DNA of 64,000 nt from Leptobrachium leishanense (GCA_009667805.1 CM019075.1:20767615-20831614); one strand, 5' to 3'; positions 45,820-61,127 are shown, numbered from the stretch's first letter. Translations and numbers: made by a program. Notes: generated from the sequence alone by a model not told the origin.

Positions 45820-47967
45820 CACACATACACGAACGCGTCACATAGCTCAGACACACACACACGAACGCGTCACATAGCTCAGACACACACACACGAACGC
45901 GTCACATAGCTCAGACACACACACACGAACGCGTCACATAGCTCAGACACACACACACGAACGCGTCACATAGCTCAGACACACACACACACGAACGCGT
46001 CACATAGCTCAGACACACACACGAACGCGTCACATAGCTCAGACACACACACACGAACGCGTCACATAGCTCAGACACACACACACGAACGCGTCACATA
46101 GCTCAGACACACACACACGAACGCGTCACATAGCTCAGACACACACACACGAACGCGTCACATAGCTCAGACACACACACACGAACGCGTCACATAGCTC
46201 AGACACACACAACACGAACGCGTCACATAGCTCAGACACACACACGAACGCGTCACATAGCTCAGACACACACACACGAACGCGTCACATAGCTCAGACA
46301 CACACACACGAACGCGTCACATAGCTCAGACACACACATGAACACGTCACATAGCTCAGACACACACACGAACAAGTCACATAGCTCAGACACACACACG
46401 AACAAGTCACATAGCTCAGACACACACACACGAACGCGTCATAGCTCAGACACACACACGAACGCGTCACATAGCTCAGACACACACACACGAACGCGTC
46501 ACATAGCTCAGACACACACACACGAAGGCGTCACATAGCTCAGACACACGAACACGTCACATAGCTCAGACACACACATGAACACGTCACATAGCTCAGA
46601 CACACACACATGAACAAGTCACATAGCTCAGACACACACACACGAACGCGTCACATAGCTCAGACACACGAACACGTCACATAGCTCAGACACACACATG
46701 AACACGTCACATAGCTCAGACACACACACACATGAACAAGTCACATAGCTCAGACACACACACACGAACGCGTCACATAGCTCAGACACACACACACGAA
46801 CGCGTCACATAGCTCAGACACACACACATGAACGCGTCACATAGCTCAGACACACACACGAACGCGTCACATAGCTCAGACACACACACGAACAAGTCAC
46901 ATACCTCAGACACACACACGAACAAGTCACATAGCTCAGACACACACACACGAACGCGTCACATAGCTCAGACACACACACGAACGCGTCACATAGCTCA
47001 GACACACACATGAACACGTCACATAGCTCAGACACACACACATGAACACGTCACACAGCTCAGACACACACACACACACGAACAAGTCACACAGCTCAGA
47101 CACACACACGAACAAGTCACATAGCTCAGACACACACACACGAACGCGTCATAGCTCAGACACACACACGAACGCGTCACATAGCTCAGACACACACACG
47201 AACGCGTCACATAGCTCAGACACACACACGAACGCGTCACAAAGCTCAGACACACACACGAACGCGTCACATAGCTCAGACACACACACGAACGCGTCAC
47301 ATAGCTCAGACACACACACGAACGCGTCACATAGCTCAGACACACACACACGAACGCGTCATAGCTCAGACACACACACGAACGCGTCACATAGCTCAGA
47401 CACACACACGAACGCGTCACATAGCTCAGACACACACACGAACGCGTCACAAGCTCAGACACACACACGAACGCGTCACATAGCTCAGACACACACAGAA
47501 CGCGTCACATAGCTCAGACACACACACGAACGCGTCACATAGCTCAGACACACACACATGAACGCGTCACATAGCTCAGACACACACACATGAACACGTC
47601 ACATAGCTCAGACACACACACATGAACACGTCACACAGCTCAGACACACACACACGAACAAGTCACATAGCTCAGACACACACACACGAACGCGTCACAT
47701 AGCTCAGACACACACACGAACGCGTCACATAGCTCAGACACACACACGAACGCGTCACATAGCTCAGACACACACACATGAACACGTCACATAGCTCAGA
47801 CACACACACATGAACACGTCACATAGCTCAGACATACACACATGAACACGTCACATAGCTCAGACATACACACATGAACACGTCACATAGCTCAGACACA
47901 CACACATGAACACGTCACATAGCTCAGACACACACACATGAACACGTCACATAGCTCAGACACACAT
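45820..47967. repeat. Satellite, 30-34-bp unit with AC run and ACGCGT
   Basis: About 65 units of gaacgcgtcacatagctcag plus (ac)5-8. Units differ in AC length and in gaacgcg, gaacacg or gaacaag; gaacacg units dominate at the right edge. It begins inside an ordinary AC-rich tract and likely grew from it. Long open frames on both strands are artefacts. Confidence 0.97.
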
Positions 47968-48135
47968 ACTGCATAACAAATGCCAAAACAATGTAAAGTA
48001 GAAAAACGACAATATTCCTAACGGTGCATATCCTCAATGTTTGGGTGAATAGATTTCCAAATAAACCAACACGTAAAATCTACAAGAATGCAGCTTGGGT
48101 CAGGCGGGGGAACACGTTTCCATTCATACATATAT

Positions 48136-48475
48136 AAGGCCGGGGTCATCAGACGAGCGTTTTTAAGAGTGGAGCGTTCCTTTCGCTCTGACGCCCGTCT
48201 GCCCGCCTCGCTGGGTGCAGTTCGTGCGCTCAGCGCTGCAAGGCTCGATCCTCCTATGGAGGATCGCAGTTTGCAGCCCTGTCGAACACGTGTTGTAGCG
48301 CTTCGACAGGGAGGCTTTCAGCACGTCCGCTGTAGCGAGCGCAATTCGTGCGCATGCTACACCATGTGGCTGGCCCCGAAGTGTCACAACGCTGCCACGG
48401 ACGCTGGAAGGCACGTCAGTACGGGCGCACATAGGCCGGGGTCAGACGAGCGCACATAGGCCGGGGGTCAGACGA
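48136..48475. repeat. CpG-rich dispersed repeat (cagacgagcg family)
   Basis: Starts aaggccggggtcatcagacg and shares ctgacgcccgtctgcccgcc and ctcctatggaggatcgcagt with 17787-18070. The right end has two tandem copies of cacataggccggggtcagac followed by gagcg. Confidence 0.5.
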
Positions 48476-48487
48476 GCGCACTGATAA

Positions 48488-48755
48488 TCAAAATACATTA
48501 ACAAAATCTGTATTGTGCGTGTGATAGAACGTACATTAACAACTTCACAACGTGCACATCTTTTGTGCCAAAAACATTCTTATGGTGAATCAAAAATGTA
48601 AGGGTTAAAAAAAAGATATATATTTTTGTTTTCTTCATTCCCCCTGCACATTTTTGGACTAAAAGCAGGTTTTTGACACAAAAGATGTGCACGTTGTGAA
48701 GTTGTTAATGTACGTTCTATCACACGCACAATACAGATTTTGTTGGGATGTATTT
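48488..48755. mobile_element. Long-hairpin element
   Basis: A 76-base arm (48499-48574, starting aacaaaatctgtattgtgcg) is repeated in inverse at 48669-48744 with few or no mismatches; the loop is about 94 bases. Weaker pairing extends outward (aaatacat). It has the form of a foldback miniature element; target duplication not identified. Confidence 0.7.
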
Positions 48756-48774
48756 GGAGGAGTATCACGGTTAT

Positions 48775-48832
48775 ATAAAGGATTTCCCAGGAAGGATCCA
48801 TTGAGATTTCTCTGGTTTCCATGTCCTGGGTG
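48775..48832 (-). mobile_element. SINE fragment
   Basis: Body fragment: cccaggaaggatccattgag through ccatgtcctgggtg. It is internally shortened relative to the 42.8-kb copy. Confidence 0.6.
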
Positions 48833-48923
48833 TGCATGAAATGAAGGTGTTCACCTGCGCGACTCGAGCGAGCACCACCAGATTTTGCCGTTTTGGTACC
48901 TTCTCGGGAAAACTGGGGCAGTT

Positions 48924-48957
<34 letters not shown>
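48924..48957. repeat. (AC)n microsatellite
   Basis: About 16 uninterrupted AC units. Confidence 0.98.
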
Positions 48958-48958
<1 letters not shown>

Positions 48959-50170
48959 TCCGATAACACAGCGAAGACACAAACACTGGCGCTCCAAATA
49001 ACTCTGACACACAAACAGAAAGATGCCAACACTCCCTGCAGCACGCCATGACACGTCAAAACACCCACATACACACACACACAAACACTACCGTCTGCGT
49101 AGCAAAGACACACAAACATCGCACAGTTCCGGTAGGTTTGCAGTATAAAAAGAGATTTTTTTAAAAAAAAATTCTGTTATGAAACAGGAAGCTTGGCTCA
49201 TAATCTTGCTGGACACAGGTAATCTGAGGTGATGAGGTGTGCTGTGAAGTAAACATGGCCGCCGCCATCTTGTTCTCTGAGGAGATGGGAGTCTCCACTC
49301 ACTTTGAGTGCATTATTGCCATAAAGAGTCGCTCTACCTGCTCTGAAATGTGTACCCTCAGCCAAGGGGTAAACCCAAGTCACCAGGTCTACTCTACAAA
49401 AGATGTGCCCCCGGGTAGGGCCTCGCCCACCGGCATATTAACCTCAGAGGCATATTGTTTGCATGGTGGTGATATTCCACAGGCAGGCGGTGGGCCCCCT
49501 TGATACCGCAACATGCCCGCAGGCTGGATTATGAGGTGGTGAATGGCGGCCTCCTCTCAGCCGAAGATAAACCTCCACATAATCCTCTTTAAGCAATGAG
49601 CGGGGACCGTGAAATGGCGGCCAGCTTGGCACCAAGTGACTCCACATAATGGGAACATCCCAATTAAGCGCGCTTCAGATTCTCACTTCAAAAAGAGGCC
49701 CAGTCAACCGCCCCCCCCCCCAGCACCGGTGGAGACCATGAGAAAAGACCCCATCCTAGTACAGGATCCCTGAGGAGCCATCACACCTAATGCACTAACC
49801 AGCCACCTAGAGATCAATGGGGGTCTGTTCCAAGGGTCCCTGGGGGAGCTACACTATGCGGATATCCTGCCAGGGCATACCCCCCCCCCAGCCAAAAAAC
49901 ACATGACAATTACATGCTCTATTACTTCTAATGGGACCATTAACCCTGCATGCGCCAGCATATGCCCACACACAAAAAGGGGCACTGCGCGTTTAAGGGA
50001 AAGTCACCAGGCGGTTTCCAGAATATTTTTTGATGCCTTTACGGCCTGAGCAATATAAGTCAATAAAAACCTGTAGAAAAAGTATGTTATTTAAAGCCAG
50101 CAATTTCTAACATTTATTATAGGTTGTGGACTCATTACTGAGGGGCTTTTATTGCTTTGCAGCTGTTATA
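48958..50170. other. No gene recognised
   Basis: Single-copy-like with an 11-base C run at 49711. Words cggcctcctctcag and atggcggccagc recur without structure. Confidence 0.45.
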
Positions 50171-51987
50171 CACCCACACACCCTGAATATATGGAGGAAC
50201 CCCTAAAAAGACACACGCACACCCTGAATATATGAAGGAGCCCCTAAACAGACACCCACACACCCTGAATATATGGAGGAGCCCCTAAAAAGACACCCGC
50301 ACACCCTGAATATATGGAGGAACCCCTAAACAGACACCCGCACACCCTGAATATATGGAGGAACCCCTAAAAAGACACCCACACACCCTGAATATATGGA
50401 GGAACCCCTAAAAAGACACCCACACACCCTGAATATATGGAGGAGCCCCTAAACAGACACCCGCACACCCTGAATATATGGAGGACCCCTAAACAGACAC
50501 CCACACACCCTGAATATATGGAGGAACCCCTAAAAGACACCCGCACACCCTGAATATATGGAGGAACCCCTAAAAAGACACCCACACACCCTGAATATAT
50601 ATGGAGGAACCCCTAAACAGACACCCGCACACCCTGAATATATAGAGCAGCCCCTAAAAGACACCCGCACACCCTGAATATATAGAGCAGCCCCTAAAAA
50701 GACACCCGCACACCCTGAATATATAGAGCAGCCCCTAAAAAGACACCCGCACACCCTGAATATATATAGAGCAGCCCCTAAAAAGACACCCGCACACCCT
50801 GAATATATAGAGCAGCCCCTAAAAAGACACCCGCACACCCTGAATATATGGGAGGAACCCCTAAACAGACACCCGCACACCCTGAATATATGGAGGAACC
50901 CCTAAACAGACACCCGCACACCCTGAATATATAGAGCAGCCCCTAAAAAGACACCCACACACCCTGAATATATGGGAGGAACCCCTAAAAAGACACCCGC
51001 ACACCCTGAATATATATAGAGGGGGCCCTAAACAGACACCCGCACACCCTGAATATATGGAGGAGCCCCTAAATATGACACCCGCACACCCTGAATATAT
51101 GGAGGAGCCGCTAAAGACACCCGCACACCCTGAATATATGGAGGAGCCGCTAAAGACACCCGCACACCCTGAATATATGGAGGAGCCCCTAAAGACACCC
51201 GCACACCCTGAATATATAGAGCAGCCCCTAAAAAGACACCCGCACACCCTGAATATATAGAGCAGCCCCTAAAGACACCCACAACACCATGAATATAGAG
51301 GAGCCCCTAAACAGACACCCGCACACCCTGAATATATAGAGGAGCACCTAAAAAGACACCCACACACCCTGAATATATGGAGGAACCCCTAAAAATACAC
51401 CCGCACACCCTGAATATATGGAGGAGCCCCTAAATACACCCGCACACCCTGAATATATGGAGGAACCCCTAAACAGACACCCGCACACCCTGAATATATA
51501 GAGCAGCCCCTAAAAAGACACCCGCACACCCCGAATATATGGAGGAACCCCTAAAGACACCCCCACACCCTGAATATATGGAGGAGCCCCTAAAGAGACA
51601 CCCGCACACCCTGAATATATGGAGGAACCCCTAAACAGACACCCGCACACCCTGAATATATAGAGGAGCACCTAAAAAGACACCCACACACCCTGAATAT
51701 ATGGAGGAACCCCTAAAAATACATCCGCACACCCTGAATATATGGAGGAGCCCCTAAATACACCCGCACACCCTGAATATATGGAGGAACGCCTAAATAC
51801 ACCCGCACACCCTGAATATATGGAGGAACCCCTAAACAGACACCCGCACACCCTGAATATATAGAGGAGCACCTAAAAAGACACCCTCACACCCTGAATA
51901 TATGGAGGAGCCCCTAAAAACACCCGCACACCCTGAATATATGGAGGAGCCCCTAAAGACACCCGCACACCCTGAATATATGGAGCA
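50171..51987. repeat. Satellite, about 41-bp unit
   Basis: About 44 units of cacaccctgaatatatggag, gaacccctaaaaagacacccg. Variants include tatagagcagcccc and ggagcccc. Length differs by a few bases at the A run and at tatat. Confidence 0.97.
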
Positions 51988-52534
51988 GACGAAAAAAAAA
52001 CAAAAAACGAAATTTCGGGATTATTCTAGACAAATGTCATTCATAGCTTTGCAGAGCCCGTGCAGTAAAGTCCCTCAAGTCGCACACCTATACGCGTTAC
52101 GAGTGTCATTTACCTACGTCTGGATTAATTCTGAATCAATGACTGTTGAGATCGTTGCCTACGGGGCGTTTCACGCCCTGCCCAACCCTCTGGAACCAGA
52201 TCTGGTATCTGAGCACCGGGCGTGTTAGGGGAGCCCAACCGGTGCATGCCGCAGGTACCAGCCAGGGATCCCAGGCTGATTTCTGTGTCTCTCGGCGGTA
52301 GGAGGCTCTGTGCGCTGGCAGGTAGGCGCTCCACCCTCGCACGCAATGCGCACCCGGGCGTGCAGCCAGCCAGCAAATATTTATACAGAGCGTGCATGGA
52401 AGGAATGCAACGGGTCAGTCGCTGCACTGGGGGTGTGCCGTACAGTGGTACAGAGTATGCCAGGTAAGGAGTACGCACACCGTATAGGGATGCAGAGCAC
52501 ACCACGTGCAACACAACAAGTGGGGTGTCATATA

Positions 52535-54152
<1,618 letters not shown>

Positions 54153-54199
54153 TACAAACATGGCGTACACCAAGGCACAAGCGCAGCACAAAACCAGAG

Positions 54200-54350
54200 G
54201 CCAGGTACCCATGGGCTCCTAGAACGTAGCTCTGGCCCCAGAATTTCTGGTTTATTCTACACAAATATACATTATAAAACACGGCCTGGCTCCTAAAATG
54301 TGTGAAGGGAATTTTAGGAGCCAATGGCTACCCAGCTTCTGGATTGTTTA
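54200..54350. repeat. Dispersed repeat (ctggctcctaaa family)
   Basis: Contains ggtacccatgggctcctaga, gcctggctcctaaaatgtgt and attttaggagccaatggcta. Related segments are at 56120-56240 and 56885-57060. Confidence 0.5.
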
Positions 54351-54784
54351 GGCCTTGGATTAGGAGCAGGCCCGGTGGCTCATGGTACAAGGTATAGTGA
54401 CGCAGAATAGAGCGGGTCACGCGCGCCGCGGACACATCACTTTTATAACGCGTCGCAGATGCACCGCGCGGCACGTCAGCCTCTCCTAAACGGTTATGAG
54501 CAGCATGTATAAACGCACACATACCAAACCGGCTCTCTGTAAATAAACACGGTCATACTCATTACCGCTGATTATAGTGCGGAATGCTGCTTTAACTTCA
54601 TTGGGAGGGGGGGACGCATTACTCTACCCATCCCCCCCCCAAGTCAGTCACACAGGGATCTGCAGGAACCTGCCTAAATTGCACGAATTCTAAAATTACC
54701 CCAAACTACTCGCAGTGAGTAATGACAGGATGAGCGCAGCCCTGGGAACGGACACATCCTGACAAACTCGCCCGTTACTACATT

Positions 54785-55555
54785 AAATTGCAAGCTCTTT
54801 GGTCCAGGGCATCAATGCAGGACCGAGACATTGTTTCGATTCATCCAATATTTGTCTTCTCAGGGTCGCCCACTGTTCCGCTAAATTGCAAGCTCTCGTG
54901 CACAGGAGCATACGTTATACCACCAGTTTGATAAGCTCCTGTGTAGAGGATCCACCACCATTAGACTGTAAGCTCCTAGGGTCAGGATCTTACACTGTAC
55001 CAAAAAAGGTGGAAAACTCTGGGAATGAGCTCCTAGGGATTGTTACATTATGCCGTTACACAGCAAGCGCCCAGGGATTAGAACACCATTAGATGGTAAG
55101 CTCATATGGCCAGGATCATCCGTGCCACCATTAGACAGTCAGCTCCCGGGGACAGGAGGATATGTGCCAACATTAGACTGTCAGCTCCTGGGGACAAGAT
55201 CATACGTGACACCATTAAAGATTAGATGGTAAGCTCCTGGGGAGATGATTGCATTTCACGCCATTAGATGGTAAGCTCCTGGGGCAGAATCATACACCAC
55301 GCCATTAGATGGTAAGCTCCTGGGAAGAGGATTGTATTTCACGCCATTAGATGGTAAGCTCCTGGGGCAGAATCATACATCACGCCATTAGATGGTAAGC
55401 TCCTGGGGCAGAATCATACATCACGCCATTAGATGGTAAGCTCCTGGGGCAGAATCATACATCACGCCATTAGATGGTAAGCTCCTGGGGCAGAATCATA
55501 CATCACGCCATTAGATGGTAAGCTCCTGGGAAGAGGATCATACACCCCCCCCCCC
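54785..55555. repeat. Minisatellite grown from a retroposon tail, 41-bp unit
   Basis: The left half has irregular copies of attgcaagctcttt, actgtaagctcctagggtca and similar. The right half (55210-55545) becomes regular, unit ccattagatggtaagctcct, ggggcagaatcatacatcacg, exactly 41 bases. The core resembles attgtaagctcttgagcagg of the retroposon tail at 19005. Confidence 0.9.
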
Positions 55556-56119
55556 ATTAGCCAGAGAGCCCCAGGGCAGGATTTCAGCTTTCAGTGCATG
55601 TGGCTTTTGTTTCCTAGCCGTCCTGTCTGTCATCATTTGTCTGCTATCCTGGCGTTGTATAAACACGCACGTACCCAGGTGCCCTTTCTACACTCCTGGC
55701 ACCGGCGTTTACTGGGCGTCCGTCCTCGCTGAACAAACAGCTTGGGTTTCTATTAATCTTGGGACAGCGAGAATGAAAGGGGTCGGGTGAGGCTCCTGCG
55801 CCGAGATCCACAAACACGCACACTCAGCACTATTTCTCCCACGTCTGAGAGTCGAAGACGCGCGCAACACCGCCGGCGTCTGACCTCACATGTCCGCGTC
55901 TGGCAAATGCCAACCATCGATGGAGCCCCCATTCTGACAGTATCACCCCCGCTCCCCCTCCTGCAGCGTATCAGGACCAGAAAAAGAAATTAGAGTTATC
56001 CTCAAGTGAGGACACAGCCCCCCCCCCAAAAGCAAGAGGCAACACAGCCCCCCCAAAACCACAGACCAAAGGGGTGCCCCCAACCTGATGATAATCTGCT
56101 CCCAATACATCAGGGCTTG

Positions 56120-56240
56120 ATGAATCCTGGCCACAGGTAGCCATGGGCTGGCGGGATTTTACCTGGGACTTAGGCACAACCATATATAAACCTTCCTGGC
56201 TCCTAAAAATGCATGACTGGCTCCCAAAACCAAGCCCTGG
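56120..56240. repeat. Dispersed repeat (ctggctcctaaa family)
   Basis: Contains ggccacaggtagccatgggc and cctggctcctaaaaatgcat. Confidence 0.45.
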
Positions 56241-56884
56241 TAGACGGCGAAACTGCACAGTGGCACAACCTGCGATGAGGGTGTACGACGGTAAAGCTGG
56301 CGCTGCCAACTCACGACCTGCTGGGCGGGTTATCCTCGCTCCGGCGTGCCAGCACAATATTTTACACGGTCCCGACAGGTGAAGAGTGATACCCACAGGG
56401 GCACAGAGGAGGAACGGAGAAGACAAAGCCACCATTGTCAGGAGGCCAAGCACATTTCTAAATTGCTGGCAGAGGGAAAAGCAGGAGCGAGAAAAAGCCA
56501 ACGGTGGGGGAAGATGCACAATGACAGAGCAGCCGCCCAGCAGAGGTGGCAAGACAAACACCAAGGCCCAAGCGATCGAGAGGCTGGAGCTTCATATAGC
56601 AAACGTACAATGGATGGCAGGAGTACCGGCAGGCCCGACATGCTGACACACGGTGCCTTGAGGTGGGATGTTTATTCCCAGAGAGAAGCCGACATAATTA
56701 CTCCTTTCATGTCTCCTGAACGCGAGCAGATCTGAGCTGGCCAAGGAGGGCGGAGGTGCTGAGAACGCAAACCCGTAACCAGGAGAGAGTCACTCTCACA
56801 GCATGGCATACGCCAACCTGAGTCGTAAGTCCAGGTGGGCACACGCCGGTAACCACCACACCGCAGAGATCTGGGACAGGGTTC

Positions 56885-57060
56885 AACAAACGACCAGGTA
56901 CCCACAGGCTCCTAGGTTTCACGATTACTCTGCAAAAAAGAAAAAAAAAAATATATGAAAGTGTCCGGCTCTGGCTCATAAAAAAGTGAGGTTGGCTCCA
57001 GGTTTTTTTTACTGCCTCACAAATCTGGGACATGTTCGTCAAGCTCTGGGTACGCGTGGT
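56885..57060. repeat. Dispersed repeat (ctggctcctaaa family)
   Basis: Contains accaggtacccacaggctcc and ggctctggctcataaaaaag, then gacatgttcgtcaagctctg. Confidence 0.4.
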
Positions 57061-57529
57061 CCTTCTAGGAAGGAGGAAAATCCCCAAGTGACCATTTGTA
57101 CAAACGAGCATTTGTTAAAGACAACAAAATTCTTTAGAAAAGAAAACAACGAAAAAAATAAAATTCACTCACGTTTGACGGAGCCTGGGAAAAAGGATAG
57201 CGGAGATGAATGGGGAGAATGGCGGAGACGGCGCAAGCTAAAACATCCGGAGCAGAGAAACCAGACAATATCAAACAATAGCAGGAAGCAATATATTCAC
57301 TGGGAAAAAGAAAAAAAATAGCACAAAGATCCACACGTTTTCAGTGTGTGACGGTATGGTATACAGTCGTTTCTAGACCACACAGGACTCCATTAAACTT
57401 GCAGAGCTCCCCAAGCCTCTCGGTACTACTCCGAAGTTAGAAGGCTCAATAGAGATGGAGCTTAGACAAGAGATCCCGGGGACTCTCCCAAGCTCTGACA
57501 TAGCTGCACAAGTCTCATTTTTGAGCACT

Positions 57530-57790
57530 GGCAGAACTCAAAGCCAAGCTGGACATTTCCGAGTTCCACAAAGCCAAGCAGGACATTTCCGAGTCCGAAC
57601 AGAGCTCCTCAAAGCCAAGCAGGACATTTCCGAGTCCGAACAGAGCTCCTCAAAGCCAAGCACTACATTTTCGAGTCCGAACAGAGCACCTCAAAGCCAA
57701 GCACGACATTTCCGAGTCTGAACAGAGCTCCTCAAAGCAAAGCAGGACATTGCCGAGTTCGAACAGAGCTCCTCAAAAGCCTTAAAGGAG
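57530..57790. repeat. 41-bp minisatellite, about 6 units
   Basis: Unit ctcctcaaagccaagcagga, catttccgagtccgaacagag. The first copy is shortened. Confidence 0.93.
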
Positions 57791-59604
57791 TTTTCTGAAA
57801 GGACTCGGACAGAGAAATCATGCTTCACAGAACTCGAACTTGCGCAGAGCTCTTTAAATATCAAAGGACTCGCCGGCCCTTCTGAAGAGCTCCATGTAGG
57901 CCAGTTTTCCAAGATATCGCTGTCCCCTTCATCACTTTTCCATGTGTATAGGGCTCTTTGAAGTGGGCGAGTAGTAAACCTACTCACAGAACACTCAAAT
58001 GAACCAAAAAGGGTGACAGTGGCTGAAAATCTGCTGATGAGGATACTGGAGCACAAGAAAGACACATGGATCCTCCAGGAGGTTGTCACACCATGGTTGC
58101 CATGAACCAAACCCCTGGCTAGTTCTTACACACAAGGTCATCTCAGGGTTTTTAAGCCGCCTTTAAAAACAAAACATAAAATAAAAGTGAGTTTACATAT
58201 GGCGGCCTGCAATGAATTCACACGGCCAGTGGAGAACTCTGGCAGGTTTCAGGATGACTAAACCCTACAGACCCAGCAGGGGAGTTTAGGCCTCTTTCCT
58301 CCCCCCACCACCATCACAGGACTGCCGGGTCTCTCCCCCTGATTTATGTTGATCTCTGCTCAGTAAGTCTCCCCATGAGACAGATGGAGGCCGTGTGTTT
58401 ATGGAAGTGTCAGCCAAGCAGTGAAACATCACAGGGTCTTCTCCTGAGTCAGGCCTCCTTCCACCCAGCACATTCTTTCAGGTGGGCACTCACCAGCCTG
58501 CAAGGAAAACAGGACTCCACACCAGGGAAAACCAGACAGCCTTAAAACCTCCAAAATAAAAAACAGATATTATTGGGACTGAGCCACTTGAAAAACGTCA
58601 TGAAGAGCGAGATCGACAGGACGCAAAGGTCCTTTTGTTGACCACAACGAAGAGTTTTAACGGGACTACTGCACTCTATAGCCAACAGGAGCCTTAATTT
58701 GGATTGGTCCATTGGGCAAGCTAAGAAATTACTAAAACGCAACACAACGAGAACTTCAAACTCCCTGAGAGTCGAGAAGATGGGTTGAGAGTTGGGATGG
58801 ATGACATTCAACGTGAAGCCCAACCCAAGCCTTGACATATTTGGAGCGGATGGCGAATCCTGAGACTCGATGGCCTGGGAGTTTGGACCAAAGCATTAGT
58901 CTGACGCACCCCCAAAAAAGTCTTAAGATTGCCTCGTCTCTGGCCCCGCCTCCAGCGACACTTCAAAAACAGGCAAAGATGGCCGGTTGGGTTTTACATG
59001 TCGGGAAGAGCATAAAACTGAACAGCTGGGCGTAGGAGAGCGAGTAACGGGATTAAATTATGACAGCATACGCGTAATTAAACATCACCTCCGAATAGGA
59101 ACGCGGCGGCGTGGGACTGGTCCTTTGGAATCCATGTACGCAACTCGATGACTATCTACGTGCGTAAACGACGGACACGCAAAACGCGAGACACAAACTG
59201 CAAACACATTTTTTAGAAATGTTGTTTAGAAGGAAAAAGATGGAATGACACACGAAGAGGTTACGCAGCAACTCATCCCGAACATTCCATGCGCAGAGAC
59301 CTGCAGCGCCGAGACGCCAAGGCACGCCATCTTTCCACCAGTCAACGAGAGTCCGTTTAACCCATTACATACTGGAGGGGGTGGTGACGATGGATCTGCT
59401 CTATTTAGATTACGGAGCCGTACACCTACGCACAGCTTCAGGGGTTTCACAAACCTAGGAGCCCACGGCTCACTCCTGGCAGCCGGACAAATTCTTCTTT
59501 ATAGATTTTGGTAGAATAACTCAAAAATTTATTAAGCGCCGGATTTAAAATTCTACAAGCCCTGCGGTTACTTGGGCCAAAAATTTGTCAAGCCCAACAG
59601 CAGC
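57791..59604. other. No gene recognised
   Basis: Single-copy-like, no ephrin exon-1 motif (WNSSNP) found on the minus strand. Confidence 0.4.
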
Positions 59605-59752
59605 GAACACCAAGGATCTCAAACTCTAGTCTCTCCCACCCCCCCCAAACGTTTATTGCCTACAATTCCCAGGATCCTTTGAATGCAATGGATAGTCAGA
59701 GAACCATGGAAATTGTAGTTCAGAAACATCAGGGGGCAGAGTTTGACAGCCT
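59605..59752. mobile_element. Palindromic hAT-like miniature element
   Basis: Contains tacaattcccaggatccttt, gaatgcaatggatagtcaga, and atggaaattgtagttcagaa. Same family as 2013-2165 and 4127-4268. Confidence 0.55.
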
Positions 59753-60832
59753 AGGGTCGCACCTGCGGCATTGTAGTAGATAAGCCCACTTATCTACTCA
59801 TCCTTCAGGCAAAACACTTCCAACAGGTAGAATGGGGCGGAGGGAGGGCGGGAGGGGGGAGGGAAGCGGATACAAAAACGAAATATTCTGCAAACAAACA
59901 CACACACACATTTTAAGAATATGGCAGTTTTTAATAATAAAAAAAAAAGGAGATACGTTTACAAACTTCCACAAAATAAAAAATGCAAAAGAAACAAACA
60001 GAAAACAAAACAAACAAAACAAAACAAACAAAACAAAAACAAAACCAAAAAAAAACAACCAGACAAGGATTTTAGTCAATTATAAAACACACACACACAC
60101 AACAGGGATTGTGAATGGACTAATCCCAGTTCTATAGCTCCTGAACAGGTAAGTCCACGGCCAGACACGCTCCGTGAAACACTTTTCTCAGGTTACTTTT
60201 GTAGTTTGAAAGTGCAACAAAAAAATGGATGTGTGTGATATGTAAATTGCATGGGGGGGGGGGTGTTTGTGTTTTTTTTTTGTTACAACATTGTTCTAAC
60301 CATTTTCCTTCATATTTTAACAACGCTTAAGGCTCGTCTAGTTAGAAGAAATAATAAAAAGTATACTGTATGATAATAAAAAAAAAACAGTCAGACTTTG
60401 CACTTGGAGCGTGGAGCCAGCCTGGCTAGCGGACGCAAGCTGCGCCAACACAAACAGCGCTCCATCCACGCACACACACACTGCTTCTCGCAGCCTGGAA
60501 AAAAAAGGGAATCTAGTGCACCAAACGAAAATACAGGCAGCTCCAAAATAAGCGGGCCCCCTGCCCAAAACAACAAAGCCTTCCTGTATCACACCGTGTG
60601 CCCGTAAGGGAGGGGGCACGCAGCCATCTAACGCAGGATGCAGACAGGCCGACTGTAAGCTCTTGGGGGCAAGAAATCTATAGTGTGAGTAAAAGATAAA
60701 TATAACAATGCGATACGTTTAGGGGCGTCACGCTCCACTGTATAAACAGCCCGGGCGCTGTCAAGATAATTAATAATATATACATAAAATATACAGTGTG
60801 GACGTGTATATTATTACAGAAAAATATATAAG

Positions 60833-60870
60833 TATTTTACCAGGAAGGATAGAGATTTCTCTCGTTTTCA
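60833..60870 (-). mobile_element. SINE tail fragment
   Basis: Short match, ttttaccaggaaggatagag then tttctctcgttttcaa, embedded in AT-rich simple sequence. Confidence 0.5.
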
Positions 60871-61127
60871 AACACACACACAGTGTAGAAATATATTTTT
60901 TAAACCATTGTATACACACACTGTATATTTTTAAACGTACATATGCACTGTTTGTTTTTATATAGGCTATATTTTAGGTTCCTGTGTTTATACACACTCA
61001 CGCGCTGTATAGATACGTTTTTATAAATATTCACATACTGAAAATTCTATAAATACACATGTACACTGTATATTTTATATATAAAAAAGGAAAAAACACT
61101 ATTTTTAGATTCTTGTATATATCTATA

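Larger units (their letters stand above)
55556..57529. other. No gene recognised apart from the dispersed repeats listed
   Basis: Mixed sequence; no splice-flanked coding segment found on either strand. Confidence 0.4.

Noticed and set aside
47028..47512. 154-156-codon frames on both strands
   Set aside because: Tandem-repeat artefact of the gaacgcgtcacatagctcag satellite.
45820..47967. CRISPR array with AC spacers
   Set aside because: The intervening sequence is a variable AC run, not unique spacers.
50367..51282. Frames rich in FRGSSIYSGCAGV
   Set aside because: Repeat artefact of the 41-bp satellite.
55515..55790. 91-codon plus frame with hydrophobic segment
   Set aside because: The translated segment FCFLAVLSVIICLLSW could be a membrane helix, but there is no splice context or homology; judged chance.
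60338..60619. Cys-rich minus-strand exon of an upstream gene
   Set aside because: An acceptor-like site precedes it, but three frames are equally plausible and none matches a known protein; the CA repeat inflates the Cys/Val content.
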